This document shows positions 26,924 through 35,507 of a DNA stretch of 64,000 bases, piece after piece. Position numbers and translations under genes: made by a program. The notes beneath the pieces were generated by a model that saw only the letters and a list, made by a program, of their open reading frames with translations, searched no databases and was not told the DNA's origin. How positions within the stretch are numbered: position 1 is the first letter of the stretch; each line of letters starts with the position of its first letter. Source of the DNA: an uncultured Chitinophaga sp. (GTDB lineage Bacteria; Bacteroidota; Bacteroidia; Chitinophagales; Chitinophagaceae); assembly GCF_937898475.1 (NCBI RefSeq), contig NZ_CALEJS010000012.1:434001-498000 (forward strand), given 5' to 3'.

Positions 26924-28240
26924 ATGGCAGCACTCAAAAAAGTGATCCGGCCCATTCATCTGTGGGCAATAGGTGTGGGGCTGGTAATATCAGGCGAGTA
27001 TTTTGGATGGAACTATGGCTGGGGCGTGGCGGGAACCGTAGGCTTCCTGATTGCTACGCTGGTTATTACGGTAATGTACCTGACCTTTATTTTCAGCTTT
27101 ACAGAGCTTACTACTTCCATTCCGCATGCGGGCGGGCCCTTTGCCTATTCCTATCGTGCATTTGGGGCTATTGGCGGGCTCGTAGCAGGATATGCCACCC
27201 TGATAGAGTTCCTGCTGGCTACCCCGGCAATTGCCTTTGCCCTTGGCAGCTATATACATTTCTTATATCCGTCTATGCCCGTGCTCTGGACCGCAATCGG
27301 CTTTTATGTTTTGCTAACGGGTATGAATATGCTGGGCATCAGGGAATCGGCCCTGTTCTCACTGGTAATTACCTTGCTGGCGGTAGGGGAGCTGCTGTTA
27401 TACATGGGTATTATTGCACCGGCCTTTAAAAGCGCCAATTTCCTGCACAATGCAATGCCCTATGGGGTGCAGGGCGTTTTTGCGGCATTGCCTTTTGCCA
27501 TGTGGCTGTACGTTTGCATAGAAGGGGTAGCGATGGTGGCAGAAGAAGTGAAGGACCCGGAGAAAACCATTCCCCTGGGTTATATATCAGGCATCTTCAC
27601 CCTGATGCTGCTGGCCATCGGCGTAATGGTGCTTACCGGCGGTATTACAGACTGGAAACAGCTTTCAGCAATAGATTATCCCCTGCCGGAATCCATCGGC
27701 ATTGTACTGGGTAAACAGAACAGCCTTACCAGGATCTTTGCAGGGATCGGGCTTTTTGGCCTGCTGGCCTCTTTCAATGGTATTATCGTGGGGTATTCCA
27801 GGCAGCTCTTTGCTTTGTCGCGCAGCAGGTATTTACCTGCCATCCTCTCCAGGCTCAGTGCAAAGCATCAAACGCCGGACTGGGCGCTGATCATTGGGGG
27901 CCTGCTGGGCATTATTGCCCTGGGCCTGGGCAGAACAGACCAGCTGGTGGTACTGTCTGTACTGGGCGCCGTAGTGATGTACATCATGAGCATGATCAGC
28001 CTGTTTGTGCTGCGTAAAAAAGAACCGGACCTGAAGCGGCCGTTCAAAGTGCCGATTTATCCCTGGGTGCCTGCCACCGCTTTAGTGCTTTCCGTCCTTT
28101 CACTGGTGGCGATCATTTACTACAATCCTTTCTTAAGCGTACTGTTCTTTACCGGGCTGGCCATTGTTCTTACGCTGTTTGTGCTCAGCGGAAGGCATAA
28201 ACAACAGCAGGAAGATATATCTTTATACCAGCTACAATAG
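26924..28240 (+). CDS. eat: Ethanolamine permease-like APC-family transporter
   Basis: Inner-membrane amino acid-polyamine-organocation family transporter (438 residues, about 12 helices). It starts with the typical HLWAIGVGLVISGEYFGWNYGW seen in ethanolamine permeases, in which the EYFGWN stretch replaces the usual APC consensus. Its position 3 nt before eutB supports ethanolamine as substrate. The ATG at 26924 is used; a TTG sits one codon earlier. The permease brings ethanolamine across the inner membrane for deamination. Confidence 0.88.
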   Translation: MAALKKVIRPIHLWAIGVGLVISGEYFGWNYGWGVAGTVGFLIATLVITVMYLTFIFSFTELTTSIPHAGGPFAYSYRAFGAIGGLVAGYATLIEFLLATPAIAFALGSYIHFLYPSMPVLWTAIGFYVLLTGMNMLGIRESALFSLVITLLAVGELLLYMGIIAPAFKSANFLHNAMPYGVQGVFAALPFAMWLYVCIEGVAMVAEEVKDPEKTIPLGYISGIFTLMLLAIGVMVLTGGITDWKQLSAIDYPLPESIGIVLGKQNSLTRIFAGIGLFGLLASFNGIIVGYSRQLFALSRSRYLPAILSRLSAKHQTPDWALIIGGLLGIIALGLGRTDQLVVLSVLGAVVMYIMSMISLFVLRKKEPDLKRPFKVPIYPWVPATALVLSVLSLVAIIYYNPFLSVLFFTGLAIVLTLFVLSGRHKQQQEDISLYQLQ

Positions 28241-28243
28241 ATC

Positions 28244-29614
28244 ATGGGTTATAGCTGTACCATAAAGCATGTCACATACCGTTTTGACAGCCTCGGAGAA
28301 CTGCTGGCAAAGGCATCGCCTTTCCGCTCCGGTGATGCGCTGGCAGGTGTAAGCGCTGGCAGCTACGAAGAAAGGGTGGCCGCGCAGATGGCGCTGGCAG
28401 ACCTGCCCCTGGGCACCTTTCTGCAGGAGGCGGTGGTGCCTTATGAGAAAGACGAAGTTACAAGGCTGATCATAGATACGCATGATGCCGCTGCCTTTGC
28501 ACCCATACGGCACATGACGGTAGGTGAGTGGCGCGACTGGCTGCTGAGCGATGAAGCAGATACCCTCGCCTTACAGCAACTGTCGCCCGGCATTACTCCT
28601 GAAATGACCGCTGCCGTATCAAAGCTGATGCGCAACCAGGACCTGATCAGCGTAGCGCGCAAATGCCAGGTAGTGACCCGTTTCAGGAATACACTTGGAC
28701 TGAAGGGCCGCTTCTCCACCCGCCTGCAGCCCAATCACACTACAGATGATCCACGCGGCATTGCCGCCAGTATAGTAGACGGCCTGCTGTATGGCAGCGG
28801 GGATGCCGTAATAGGCATCAATCCTGCCACCGATAGCCCGGCTGTTGTAGTAGGCCTGCTCAATATGCTGGACCAGCTGCGGCAGCAGTTCGATATTCCT
28901 ACCCAGTCCTGTGTGCTGTGCCATGTTACCACGGCTTTACAGATCATGCCGCAGGCGCCGGTAGACCTGGTATTCCAGTCTATTGGCGGTACGGAAAAGA
29001 CCAACGCCAGTTTCGGTATTCACCTTTCCATGCTGCAGGAGGCCTATGACGCGGCACTGTCATTGCAGCGCGGCACCTGCGGCAACAACGTGATGTATTT
29101 TGAAACAGGGCAGGGCAGTTCGCTTTCTGCCAATGCGCATGAAGGACTGGACCAGCAAACCTGTGAAGTAAGGGCTTATGCAGTGGCCCGTCATTTCAAC
29201 CCCCTGCTGGTGAACACGGTAGTAGGCTTTATTGGACCAGAATACCTTTTTGATGGGAAACAGATCATCCGTGCGGCGCTGGAAGATCATTGCTGCGGCA
29301 AGCTAATGGGGTTGCCCATGGGAGTGGATGTATGTTATACCAACCACGCCGAAGCCGATCAGGATGATATGGACAACCTGCTTACCCTGCTCGGCGTGGC
29401 AGGATGCAATTACATCATGGGTGTACCGGGAGCGGATGATATTATGCTGAACTATCAGTCCACCTCCTTCCATGATGCCCTTTACCTCCGCAAGGTACTG
29501 GACTTGCGTCCCGCACCCGAGTTTGAACAATGGCTGCTGAAACAGGGGATTATGGACGAAGCCGGAAATCAACTGCAGATACAAGCGTCACATAAATTGT
29601 TAAAGTTAGTTTGA
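28244..29614 (+). CDS. eutB: Ethanolamine ammonia-lyase large subunit
   Basis: Heavy chain of the adenosylcobalamin-dependent enzyme that turns ethanolamine into acetaldehyde and ammonia in the cytoplasm. At 456 residues it matches the family length. Recognisable features are NHTTDDPRGIAASIVDGLLYGSGDAVIGINPATDS-type sequence (about residues 163-200), FQSIGGTEKTNASFG and FETGQGSSLSANAH, which line the substrate site, and PMGVDVCYTNHAEADQDDMD. The permease gene ends 3 nt before. The stop codon lies inside the first unit of a long inverted repeat that separates it from eutC. Confidence 0.97.
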   Translation: MGYSCTIKHVTYRFDSLGELLAKASPFRSGDALAGVSAGSYEERVAAQMALADLPLGTFLQEAVVPYEKDEVTRLIIDTHDAAAFAPIRHMTVGEWRDWLLSDEADTLALQQLSPGITPEMTAAVSKLMRNQDLISVARKCQVVTRFRNTLGLKGRFSTRLQPNHTTDDPRGIAASIVDGLLYGSGDAVIGINPATDSPAVVVGLLNMLDQLRQQFDIPTQSCVLCHVTTALQIMPQAPVDLVFQSIGGTEKTNASFGIHLSMLQEAYDAALSLQRGTCGNNVMYFETGQGSSLSANAHEGLDQQTCEVRAYAVARHFNPLLVNTVVGFIGPEYLFDGKQIIRAALEDHCCGKLMGLPMGVDVCYTNHAEADQDDMDNLLTLLGVAGCNYIMGVPGADDIMLNYQSTSFHDALYLRKVLDLRPAPEFEQWLLKQGIMDEAGNQLQIQASHKLLKLV

Positions 29615-29713
29615 GGTTTGAGGTTCGTTTGACGTTACGGGTTCAGAACAGGTATGCGATAGCAGGATACCGTTCCCGAACATCTAACCTTTAACGAACC
29701 TCAAACCTCAAAC
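29609..29713 (+). repeat. Heptad inverted repeat with 21-bp perfect arms between eutB and eutC
   Basis: The arm at 29609-29629 (units GTTTGAG, GTTTGAG, GTTCGTT) is an exact reverse complement of 29693-29713. The arms flank a 63-nt spacer. Further CAAAC units continue to 29722. In RNA this would be a strong hairpin between two subunit genes that should be made in equal amounts. Confidence 0.85.
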
Positions 29714-29736
29714 ATCAAACTCCCAACCCGGATTCC

Positions 29737-30471
29737 ATGAAAGATCCCTGGTTAAAACTGCGTGCTTTTACGCCTGCCCGCATTGCACTGGGCCGTACCG
29801 GTACCTCCGTTCCGATGGATGAGGTGCTGCGTTTCCGCCTTGCCCACGCCCATGCGCGCGATGCCGTATATTCACTGGCGGACATAGCGGGCCTGCAGGA
29901 GCAGTTGCTTGCCTTACAGGTACCTGTACAGGTTTTGCATAGCCGTGCGGCAGACCGGCATGAATACCTGCAACGGCCGGATAAAGGCAGGAGGCTGGAC
30001 GAGGTATCTGCTGCCGCCTTATCCGCCATTGGCGGCACGGGAAATGAGGTGGTCATTGTAATAGCAGATGGACTCTCTGCTACTGCCGTGAACCGGCATG
30101 CAGTGCCGCTGCTGCAACAGCTGCTGCCCATGCTCAGCAAAGCAGGTATTGCGTTGGCGCCGGTATGTATTGTGCAGCAGGGCAGGGTTGCGGTAGGCGA
30201 CGAAGCAGGCGCACTGCTGCGGGCCAAAGCGGTGCTGGTGTTCATTGGCGAAAGGCCCGGTCTCAGCTCTCCGGACAGCCTTGGCATTTACCTTACCTTT
30301 CAGCCTAAACCAGGGCTCACAGATGAAGCCCGTAACTGCATCTCCAACATCCGTCCCGAAGGCTTGCCTTACAAGGCCGCGGCAGAAAAAGCCTTCTACC
30401 TGCTCAGCGAAGCTTTGCGCCTGCAATTATCCGGCGTACATTTGAAGGATAACGAGCAACTTTTATCATGA
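29737..30471 (+). CDS. eutC: Ethanolamine ammonia-lyase small subunit
   Basis: Light chain (244 residues) that with EutB forms the B12-dependent lyase. It begins DPWLKLRAFTPARIALGRTGTSVPMDEVLRFRLAHAHARDAVY, which matches the conserved start of EutC. It continues with SRAADRHEYLQRPDKGRRL, VIVIADGLSATAVNRHAVPLL and FIGERPGLSSPDSLGIYLTF. It is shorter than enterobacterial EutC at the N-terminus, as is common outside Enterobacteria. The stop overlaps the next start by 4 nt. No microcompartment shell or acetaldehyde dehydrogenase gene is nearby. Confidence 0.97.
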   Translation: MKDPWLKLRAFTPARIALGRTGTSVPMDEVLRFRLAHAHARDAVYSLADIAGLQEQLLALQVPVQVLHSRAADRHEYLQRPDKGRRLDEVSAAALSAIGGTGNEVVIVIADGLSATAVNRHAVPLLQQLLPMLSKAGIALAPVCIVQQGRVAVGDEAGALLRAKAVLVFIGERPGLSSPDSLGIYLTFQPKPGLTDEARNCISNIRPEGLPYKAAAEKAFYLLSEALRLQLSGVHLKDNEQLLS

Positions 30472-31520
30472 AGCGGAAACCGGGATCACTACTTGCTAGC
30501 ATTGTCTTTTTCTCATTTACCTTCAGCACCGTACAGGCGCAGCAGTTAGTGCTGCTGAAAAATGCGCTCATCATGCGGCAGCCGCCTTTTGCCGCCTGTC
30601 ATGCTTCCACCATCACAGCGCTGCCCGGCAAACGCCTCATGGCTGCCTGGTTTGGCGGTACACGGGAAAGCCACCCCGATGTATGTATCTGGACGGCTGT
30701 TTACGATAAAGGCAGCTGGAGCGCACCGCAGCGTGTAGCAGACGGCGTTATAAATGATTCCCTGCGTTATCCCTGCTGGAACCCGGTATTGTTCCGCAAC
30801 CGGGCCGGTAAATTGTTCCTTTTCTATAAAGTTGGTAAAACGCCCCGCCACTGGTGGGGCATGATGATGACATCCGGTGATGACGGCAGGCACTGGAGCA
30901 AAGCAGAACGGTTGCCCGACAGCCTGCTGGGCCCTATCAAGAACAAACCTGTTCAACTCCCCGGCGGAGACATACTGTATCCCTCCAGTACGGAAAGTAA
31001 AGATGAGAAGACCTGGCAGATCCACCTGGAAAAGTCAGATGCTGATGGACGGAACTGGCAATACATCCCCATCAACTGCGATACTTTTGGTGTTATACAG
31101 CCCAGTATTCTGCAATACCCCGGTAATAAATTACAGTTGCTGTGCAGAAGCCGCCAGCAATACATCGTACAAAGCTGGTCGGAAGATAATGGCCTCACCT
31201 GGAGTCCCCTGACTAAAACTACGTTGCCCAATCCCAATTCAGGCACCGATGCTGTTACCTTGCAGAACGGCGTGCAGCTGCTGGTATATAATCCGCTGCC
31301 AGCCGGCAGGGAATGGTGGCAAGGCCGGAGTAAATTAAAAGTGGCGGCGTCTGCAGACGGCCGCCACTGGAAAGATGTGTACACGCTGGAAGACCAGCCC
31401 AAAGGTGAGTACAGTTATCCGGCCATTATTCAGTCGCCGGACGGACTGATACATATCACCTACACCGCTGACCGTAAGAATATCCGTCATGTGGTGCTGC
31501 GGCTGGAAACCAGGCGTTAG
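30468..31520 (+). CDS. Exported sialidase-like BNR-repeat protein
   Basis: A 350-residue secreted protein (signal peptide to about residue 24, TVQAQ) with a six-bladed sialidase-type propeller. Asp-box-like motifs occur at SGDDGRHW, SDADGRNW, SEDNGLTW and SADGRHW. The classic FRIP arginine motif is not obvious; MRQPPFAACHASTI stands in its place, as in the BNR_2 "predicted neuraminidase" group. Activity on sialic acid is therefore uncertain. The ATG overlaps the eutC stop (ATGA), so it is translated with the ethanolamine genes. Confidence 0.8.
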   Translation: MKRKPGSLLASIVFFSFTFSTVQAQQLVLLKNALIMRQPPFAACHASTITALPGKRLMAAWFGGTRESHPDVCIWTAVYDKGSWSAPQRVADGVINDSLRYPCWNPVLFRNRAGKLFLFYKVGKTPRHWWGMMMTSGDDGRHWSKAERLPDSLLGPIKNKPVQLPGGDILYPSSTESKDEKTWQIHLEKSDADGRNWQYIPINCDTFGVIQPSILQYPGNKLQLLCRSRQQYIVQSWSEDNGLTWSPLTKTTLPNPNSGTDAVTLQNGVQLLVYNPLPAGREWWQGRSKLKVAASADGRHWKDVYTLEDQPKGEYSYPAIIQSPDGLIHITYTADRKNIRHVVLRLETRR

Positions 31521-32419
31521 TTGCCCAGCTTCAGCGGCGCTGCTGCCGGCCTGGTAGCGGGTATCACCTTCCTTTGCTGCAGGTCAAACTTTTGGCCTTT
31601 TCCCAGGAAGTAAAAAGGCCCGCCTGTTGCATATTCTCCCGTAGGGCTTTTTCCGTTGCCGTTGATCTGATTAATATCATAGATGGCTACATATGAGCTC
31701 CCGATCACTTCAAAGATATTTTTCTGCACTACGATCGCTGTGTTCTCGTCTATACCAATGCCCAGCAGCTCGGGGTGTTTTTTGATTACGCCCACCAGGT
31801 CAAACTGCCGGTTCCTGCGTAAGATATGCTGATCGATCGCCACCTTGTGTATCAGGTCGAGTCCCTGCAGGTGATCGCCTTCCAGTATACCGTTGCCTTT
31901 GGTATCTCCTCTCAGGAGGAAGGAGCCCTGGATGGTAGCGCCGGCTGAGGTGCCGCCTATCACTCCGCCACGTTGCAGAACAGCCTTGAATTCCTTTTCA
32001 GCCAATGTATGCAGGTAGGCATCCGCAATCTTCCACTGTCTGCCTCCGCTGAACCAGATACCCGTGGCTTTTTTCAGCGGCGCTGTAAACTCCGCAGTAT
32101 TTGCCACTTTAGGATCGCGTGTGTGCAGTACCGTTACCTGCTGTACACCCAGGTTCTGCAGCAGCTCTTTTTCAAAAGACCTGCCCGCATTAATGGCAGA
32201 ATCTTCTCCTGCCGTTGGGATCACTACGATATTGGCGCTGGCGCCGCCTGCCAGTTCAATAAACCTGGCCCAGATATCAGCGCCCAGTTTACCGCCGCCT
32301 GCTATCAGCAGCGATCCTTTTTCGGGTCCCGTGGTGGTAGCGGCCTGTCCCTGAGCGGTGGCGCTGCCGGCTGTCAGCACTAACAACAGCAGTAAAGCAT
32401 AGTTTGATAACCGTTTCAT
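31517..32419 (-). CDS. Exported cyanophycinase-like S51 peptidase
   Basis: A 300-residue serine peptidase of family S51 that cleaves cyanophycin (multi-L-arginyl-poly-L-aspartate) or related beta-linked peptides. The nucleophile lies in GGVIGGTSAGATIQG (near residue 155). SLLIAGGGKLG, IVVIPTAGED, WFSGGRQ and GIGIDENTAIVV are also family hallmarks. A signal peptide (residues 1-22, GSATAQG) sends it to the periplasm or outside, which suggests scavenging of external polymer rather than turnover of a cell store. Its stop overlaps that of the sialidase-like gene tail to tail. Confidence 0.9.
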   Translation of the reverse strand: MKRLSNYALLLLLVLTAGSATAQGQAATTTGPEKGSLLIAGGGKLGADIWARFIELAGGASANIVVIPTAGEDSAINAGRSFEKELLQNLGVQQVTVLHTRDPKVANTAEFTAPLKKATGIWFSGGRQWKIADAYLHTLAEKEFKAVLQRGGVIGGTSAGATIQGSFLLRGDTKGNGILEGDHLQGLDLIHKVAIDQHILRRNRQFDLVGVIKKHPELLGIGIDENTAIVVQKNIFEVIGSSYVAIYDINQINGNGKSPTGEYATGGPFYFLGKGQKFDLQQRKVIPATRPAAAPLKLGN

Positions 32420-32722
32420 GTAAAGTGTTTTAAATGGTTATTTAAAGTAGTATTAATAACCGGATCAGGCTCCAGGTTTTGATCTGCCAATAGTCCTGAT
32501 GCTCTTCGCCCGGCCACAGGTTGCTACCGCTGAAGTACACACGAATGGAACCTGCCCTCAGCCGTGAGGCACCCAAAATACCAGTTATCAAAATACTTTG
32601 TAAAATTATCTGAAATAAAAGAGGAGAGGGGAGTAATAATCAGCTGCCGGCGCTTAGCTGTTAGCCGTTAGTGATGGCGCAATGGTGGGCGGCTCACTAA
32701 CGGCTGACAATTAAACAGTAAT
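32420..32722. other. 303-bp gap with a terminator-like hairpin; no gene seen
   Basis: Apart from the hairpin at 32660-32708 no coding frame or known RNA is recognised. Confidence 0.5.
32660..32708 (-). terminator. Long hairpin after the TIM-barrel isomerase gene
   Basis: The 15-nt arms at 32660-32674 and 32694-32708 pair at 14 positions (GTTAGCCGTTAGTGA against TCACTAACGGCTGAC). They begin 14 nt past the isomerase stop. No T run follows on the minus strand, so it may protect the mRNA end rather than terminate. Confidence 0.5.
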
Positions 32723-33691
32723 TTATTTCATCAGGTGCTTTTTCACATATGCCGCACTTTTGGCAATGCTTTCAAAAGGATCTATTGTGATCTTGTCCTG
32801 TTCAACAAAGAGATATTTTACGCCTGCGGCAGATGCATTCGTAAAGATCTGCTTGAAATCAATGCTCCCGGTACCTACTTCGGCAAACTTAATATCGCCT
32901 TCAATATCCTGGATGCGTACGGCTTCTGTGTCTGGCACAGGATTGGAAGCATTTTTATCCATGTCTTTCACATGCCACATCGGGAAACGGCCGGGCGCTT
33001 TTTTGAACAGGCTGGCGGGAGAATGTCCTGCCTTTTCTGCCCAGAACAGGTCCAGCTCAAAGAATACCAGTGATGGATCGGTTTCCTGCAGCAGGATATC
33101 GTAAGCGGTATCCTTTCCGTCAGGCAGCTTCCTGAATTCCCAGAAGTGGTTATGATAACCCACTTTCAGGTTTGACTGTTTAGCCAGTTCACCGGCTTTG
33201 TTCAGCTGTGCGGCTATAAATTTGTAGTCATCAACCGGAACGGGATATTTATCCCAGAGATAGTGGGGTGGGATCGGCACCACAAAATATTCCTGTCCTG
33301 CGCCTGCTGCAATATCCAGCTGTGCTTTCAGTGCGCTGTCATCTCCATTCCCCTTTGTAAGGTAGTCGCTCAACTGGTAATGCCCGCTGGGTGTTGTAAG
33401 GTGATGCTGTTTAAGTAACGCTTTAAATTCGGGAGTGCTCAATCCCCAGAAATCAGAGTTGGCGCCCTGGTAGTTAAAAAAGGTTTCTACCTGTTGATAA
33501 CCTGCCTTGGCTACTTTAGCAATGGTTCCTTTAACATCTTTGCTCAGCTCATCACGAAGGGTATATAACTGGATGCCCAGTTTACCCGGAATTGCTGTGG
33601 GTTTTCCGCCGGCGAGTATGCGGGTGGGTTGAATGGCCAATCCTGCAGCAACAAGCGCTGCCTGTTGAATAAAAGACCTTCTGCTTTGCAT
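32723..33691 (-). CDS. Sugar phosphate isomerase/epimerase-like TIM-barrel protein with Tat-type signal
   Basis: A 322-residue exported protein of the xylose-isomerase-like TIM-barrel (AP endonuclease 2) superfamily. The start MQSRRSFIQQAALVAAGLA has twin arginines in a Tat-like signal. Core motifs are GIQLYTLRDEL, VGYHNHFWEFR, FFELDLFWAEKAG, WHVKDMD and EVGTGSIDFKQI, in which the E, D, H and E residues form the expected metal site. Members act on sugars or inositols; the substrate is unknown. The true start is 33691: upstream codons to 33745 come from a simple repeat and an extra in-frame leader. Confidence 0.88.
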   Translation of the reverse strand: MQSRRSFIQQAALVAAGLAIQPTRILAGGKPTAIPGKLGIQLYTLRDELSKDVKGTIAKVAKAGYQQVETFFNYQGANSDFWGLSTPEFKALLKQHHLTTPSGHYQLSDYLTKGNGDDSALKAQLDIAAGAGQEYFVVPIPPHYLWDKYPVPVDDYKFIAAQLNKAGELAKQSNLKVGYHNHFWEFRKLPDGKDTAYDILLQETDPSLVFFELDLFWAEKAGHSPASLFKKAPGRFPMWHVKDMDKNASNPVPDTEAVRIQDIEGDIKFAEVGTGSIDFKQIFTNASAAGVKYLFVEQDKITIDPFESIAKSAAYVKKHLMK

Positions 33692-33716
33692 TAACGTGAT
33701 TTTGATTAAATATACG

Positions 33717-33797
33717 AAATTCAAATTCCAGAATCCAAATACCAAATTCTAAATACCAAATTCTAAATACCAAATTCCAAATACCAAATTCCAGAAT
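33717..33797 (-). repeat. Single-arm heptad repeat, TTTGGTA class
   Basis: On the minus strand about eleven 7-bp units follow one another: TTTGGAA, TTTGGTA, TTTGGAA, TTTAGAA, TTTGGTA and so on. The repeat lies between the M20 amidohydrolase and the isomerase genes, which run in the same direction. No complementary arm is present. Confidence 0.75.
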
Positions 33798-33814
33798 AAG
33801 GTTGGGAACCGGTA

Positions 33815-35278
33815 TTATTCTGAACGGTAGTTCAGGGCGGGCTTTCTGTCGCCCAGCAGGGCTTTATACTGGAAGCCGGGTCCTTTTGCCTTGTTGAATT
33901 CTTCGGTGGCCTGTTGTATAAGCACCGGGTTGGTGAAGAGGTCTATCCCTGTCAGCGCCAGTGTTTTGGCGGCTACCATCATACCTTTGGCGCCGATGTC
34001 GGTACCGCCGCTGGCGACTGCCTGCCAGCTGTGGGCGGGTGTGCCGGGTACCCAAGTGGCGGCGCCCAGTCCAATGGTGGGCACGGTCCAGCTTACATCG
34101 GCAACGTCTGTAGAAGCGCCGCCGTCGCCATCGCGGTCGGGCCGCAGGGTATCTACGGTGTTGGCTTTGCCGATGTCGGGCGCATTGTAGGCAAAAGAGG
34201 ATTGTATCTTTTTACCGAATTCAATTTCTGCCGGTGTATAAGCCACGCCGCCTACCTGCTGCAGGTTCCTGTACATGGCTTCGGCCAGTGTCCGGTTGGG
34301 CAGCATATCGTATACCCCCCCTGTTATTTCATAGTCTACTTTTGTGCCGGTGCCGAGTGCAGCGCCTTTGGCTGCATTCACCACCCGTTCAAAAACATCA
34401 CGTACTACTTCACGGTCACGGTTACGTACATAATAATACACTTCTGCAAAATCTGGCACTACGTTGGGCGCTTTACCGCCATTGGTGATCACATAGTGAA
34501 TGCGGGTGGAAGATGGAATGTGTTCGCGCATCATGTTCACCATGTAGTCCATCGCTTCCACGCCATCCAGTGCAGAACGCCCTTTTTCCGGCGCGGCGGC
34601 TGCGTGGGCAGATAATCCTGTAAAGCGGAACTTGGCGCTGATATTGGCCATAGAACGGCCCAGACTAACGGCGTTACGGTCGCCCGGATGCCAGTGTATC
34701 ACGGCATCCACATCGTTGAAAAGACCCGCGCGCACCATATACACTTTGCCGGAGCCGCCTTCTTCTGCCGGGCAGCCATATACTTTTACGGTGCCTTTCA
34801 GCTGGCCGTTTGCTATCAGTTTTTTGAGCTCAATACCCGCCGCCACAGCGGCTACTCCAAAAAGATGATGCCCGCAGGCATGACCGGCAGCCTTGCCCGC
34901 AATAGGTTTGCGCTCAGGTACGGCCTCCTGTGAGAGCCCGGGCAGCGCATCAAATTCAGCCAGTATCCCGATCACGGGTTTTCCGCTCCCGTAAGTGGCA
35001 ACAAAGGCCGTGGGTATTTCTGCCACGCCCGTGTCTACGCTAAAGCCATTGTCTTTTAAGGTCTGCTGCAGCAGGGCCGTGCTCTTGTATTCCTTGTAGC
35101 CTACTTCGGCATAGTTCCAGATCTGCAGGGCAGTTTGTCTGTACTGATCGTACCCGGACTGCAAATTGCTGATGACCGTTTGTTTTAATACCTGGACGTT
35201 CTTTTTCTGGGCCAGGGAAACAGGAGCTGATGCCAGTAAGCAGGCGCTACTGAGTACCAGCAGCAGATCTCTTTGCAT
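33815..35278 (-). CDS. Exported M20 amidohydrolase, AbgB-like
   Basis: A 487-residue zinc amidohydrolase of the M20 family, nearest in layout to p-aminobenzoyl-glutamate hydrolase subunit B. Signal peptide at 1-23 (PVSLAQ). Metal-site motifs are GILAEFDALPGLSQ, GHACGHHLFG, CPAEEGGSGK and GLSAHAAAAPEKGRSALD; the C-terminal TDVADVSWTVPT is typical of AbgB. It removes acyl or aminoacyl groups from an amide substrate. An exported form suggests use of peptides or folate-like fragments in the periplasm. It lies upstream of the isomerase on the same strand. Confidence 0.88.
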   Translation of the reverse strand: MQRDLLLVLSSACLLASAPVSLAQKKNVQVLKQTVISNLQSGYDQYRQTALQIWNYAEVGYKEYKSTALLQQTLKDNGFSVDTGVAEIPTAFVATYGSGKPVIGILAEFDALPGLSQEAVPERKPIAGKAAGHACGHHLFGVAAVAAGIELKKLIANGQLKGTVKVYGCPAEEGGSGKVYMVRAGLFNDVDAVIHWHPGDRNAVSLGRSMANISAKFRFTGLSAHAAAAPEKGRSALDGVEAMDYMVNMMREHIPSSTRIHYVITNGGKAPNVVPDFAEVYYYVRNRDREVVRDVFERVVNAAKGAALGTGTKVDYEITGGVYDMLPNRTLAEAMYRNLQQVGGVAYTPAEIEFGKKIQSSFAYNAPDIGKANTVDTLRPDRDGDGGASTDVADVSWTVPTIGLGAATWVPGTPAHSWQAVASGGTDIGAKGMMVAAKTLALTGIDLFTNPVLIQQATEEFNKAKGPGFQYKALLGDRKPALNYRSE

Positions 35279-35402
35279 GCTAGTGTTGATTTAGATGATG
35301 GTTGAAGGTTTCCGTATACCCGTTAAGGGTGTACTCCCTACTAAGTAACAAACAATTTCTATTCGTTGCTGATACTATTTTACCTAAATAAGTGTTATAA
35401 TT

Positions 35403-35414
35403 ACATTTAAATGT
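35403..35414. promoter_or_regulatory. 12-bp perfect palindrome
   Basis: ACATTTAAATGT lies between the divergent M20 and alcohol dehydrogenase genes and may be an operator. Confidence 0.25.
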
Positions 35415-35452
35415 TTGCGCTTAGAATCTCTGAAGTTTCCCAACGCTGCCAG

Positions 35453-35497
35453 GCCACCTTCAAACTTTCAAACGCGCAAACCTTCAAACCATCAAAT
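35453..35497. repeat. Single-arm heptad repeat (CAAACTT class)
   Basis: Units such as TTCAAAC, TTTCAAA, CTTCAAA and ATCAAAT run at about 7-bp spacing just before the dehydrogenase start. They are translated in the long open frame, which makes that N-terminus look artificial. Confidence 0.6.
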
Positions 35498-35507
35498 ATT
35501 CCATATT

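Noticed and set aside
33692..33745. N-terminal extension of the TIM-barrel isomerase
   Set aside because: It would place a Tat-type signal in the middle of the protein, and its first codons come from simple repeat.
35415..35507. N-terminal extension of the alcohol dehydrogenase
   Set aside because: The 31 codons are translated heptad repeat; the family start corresponds to GTG 35508.
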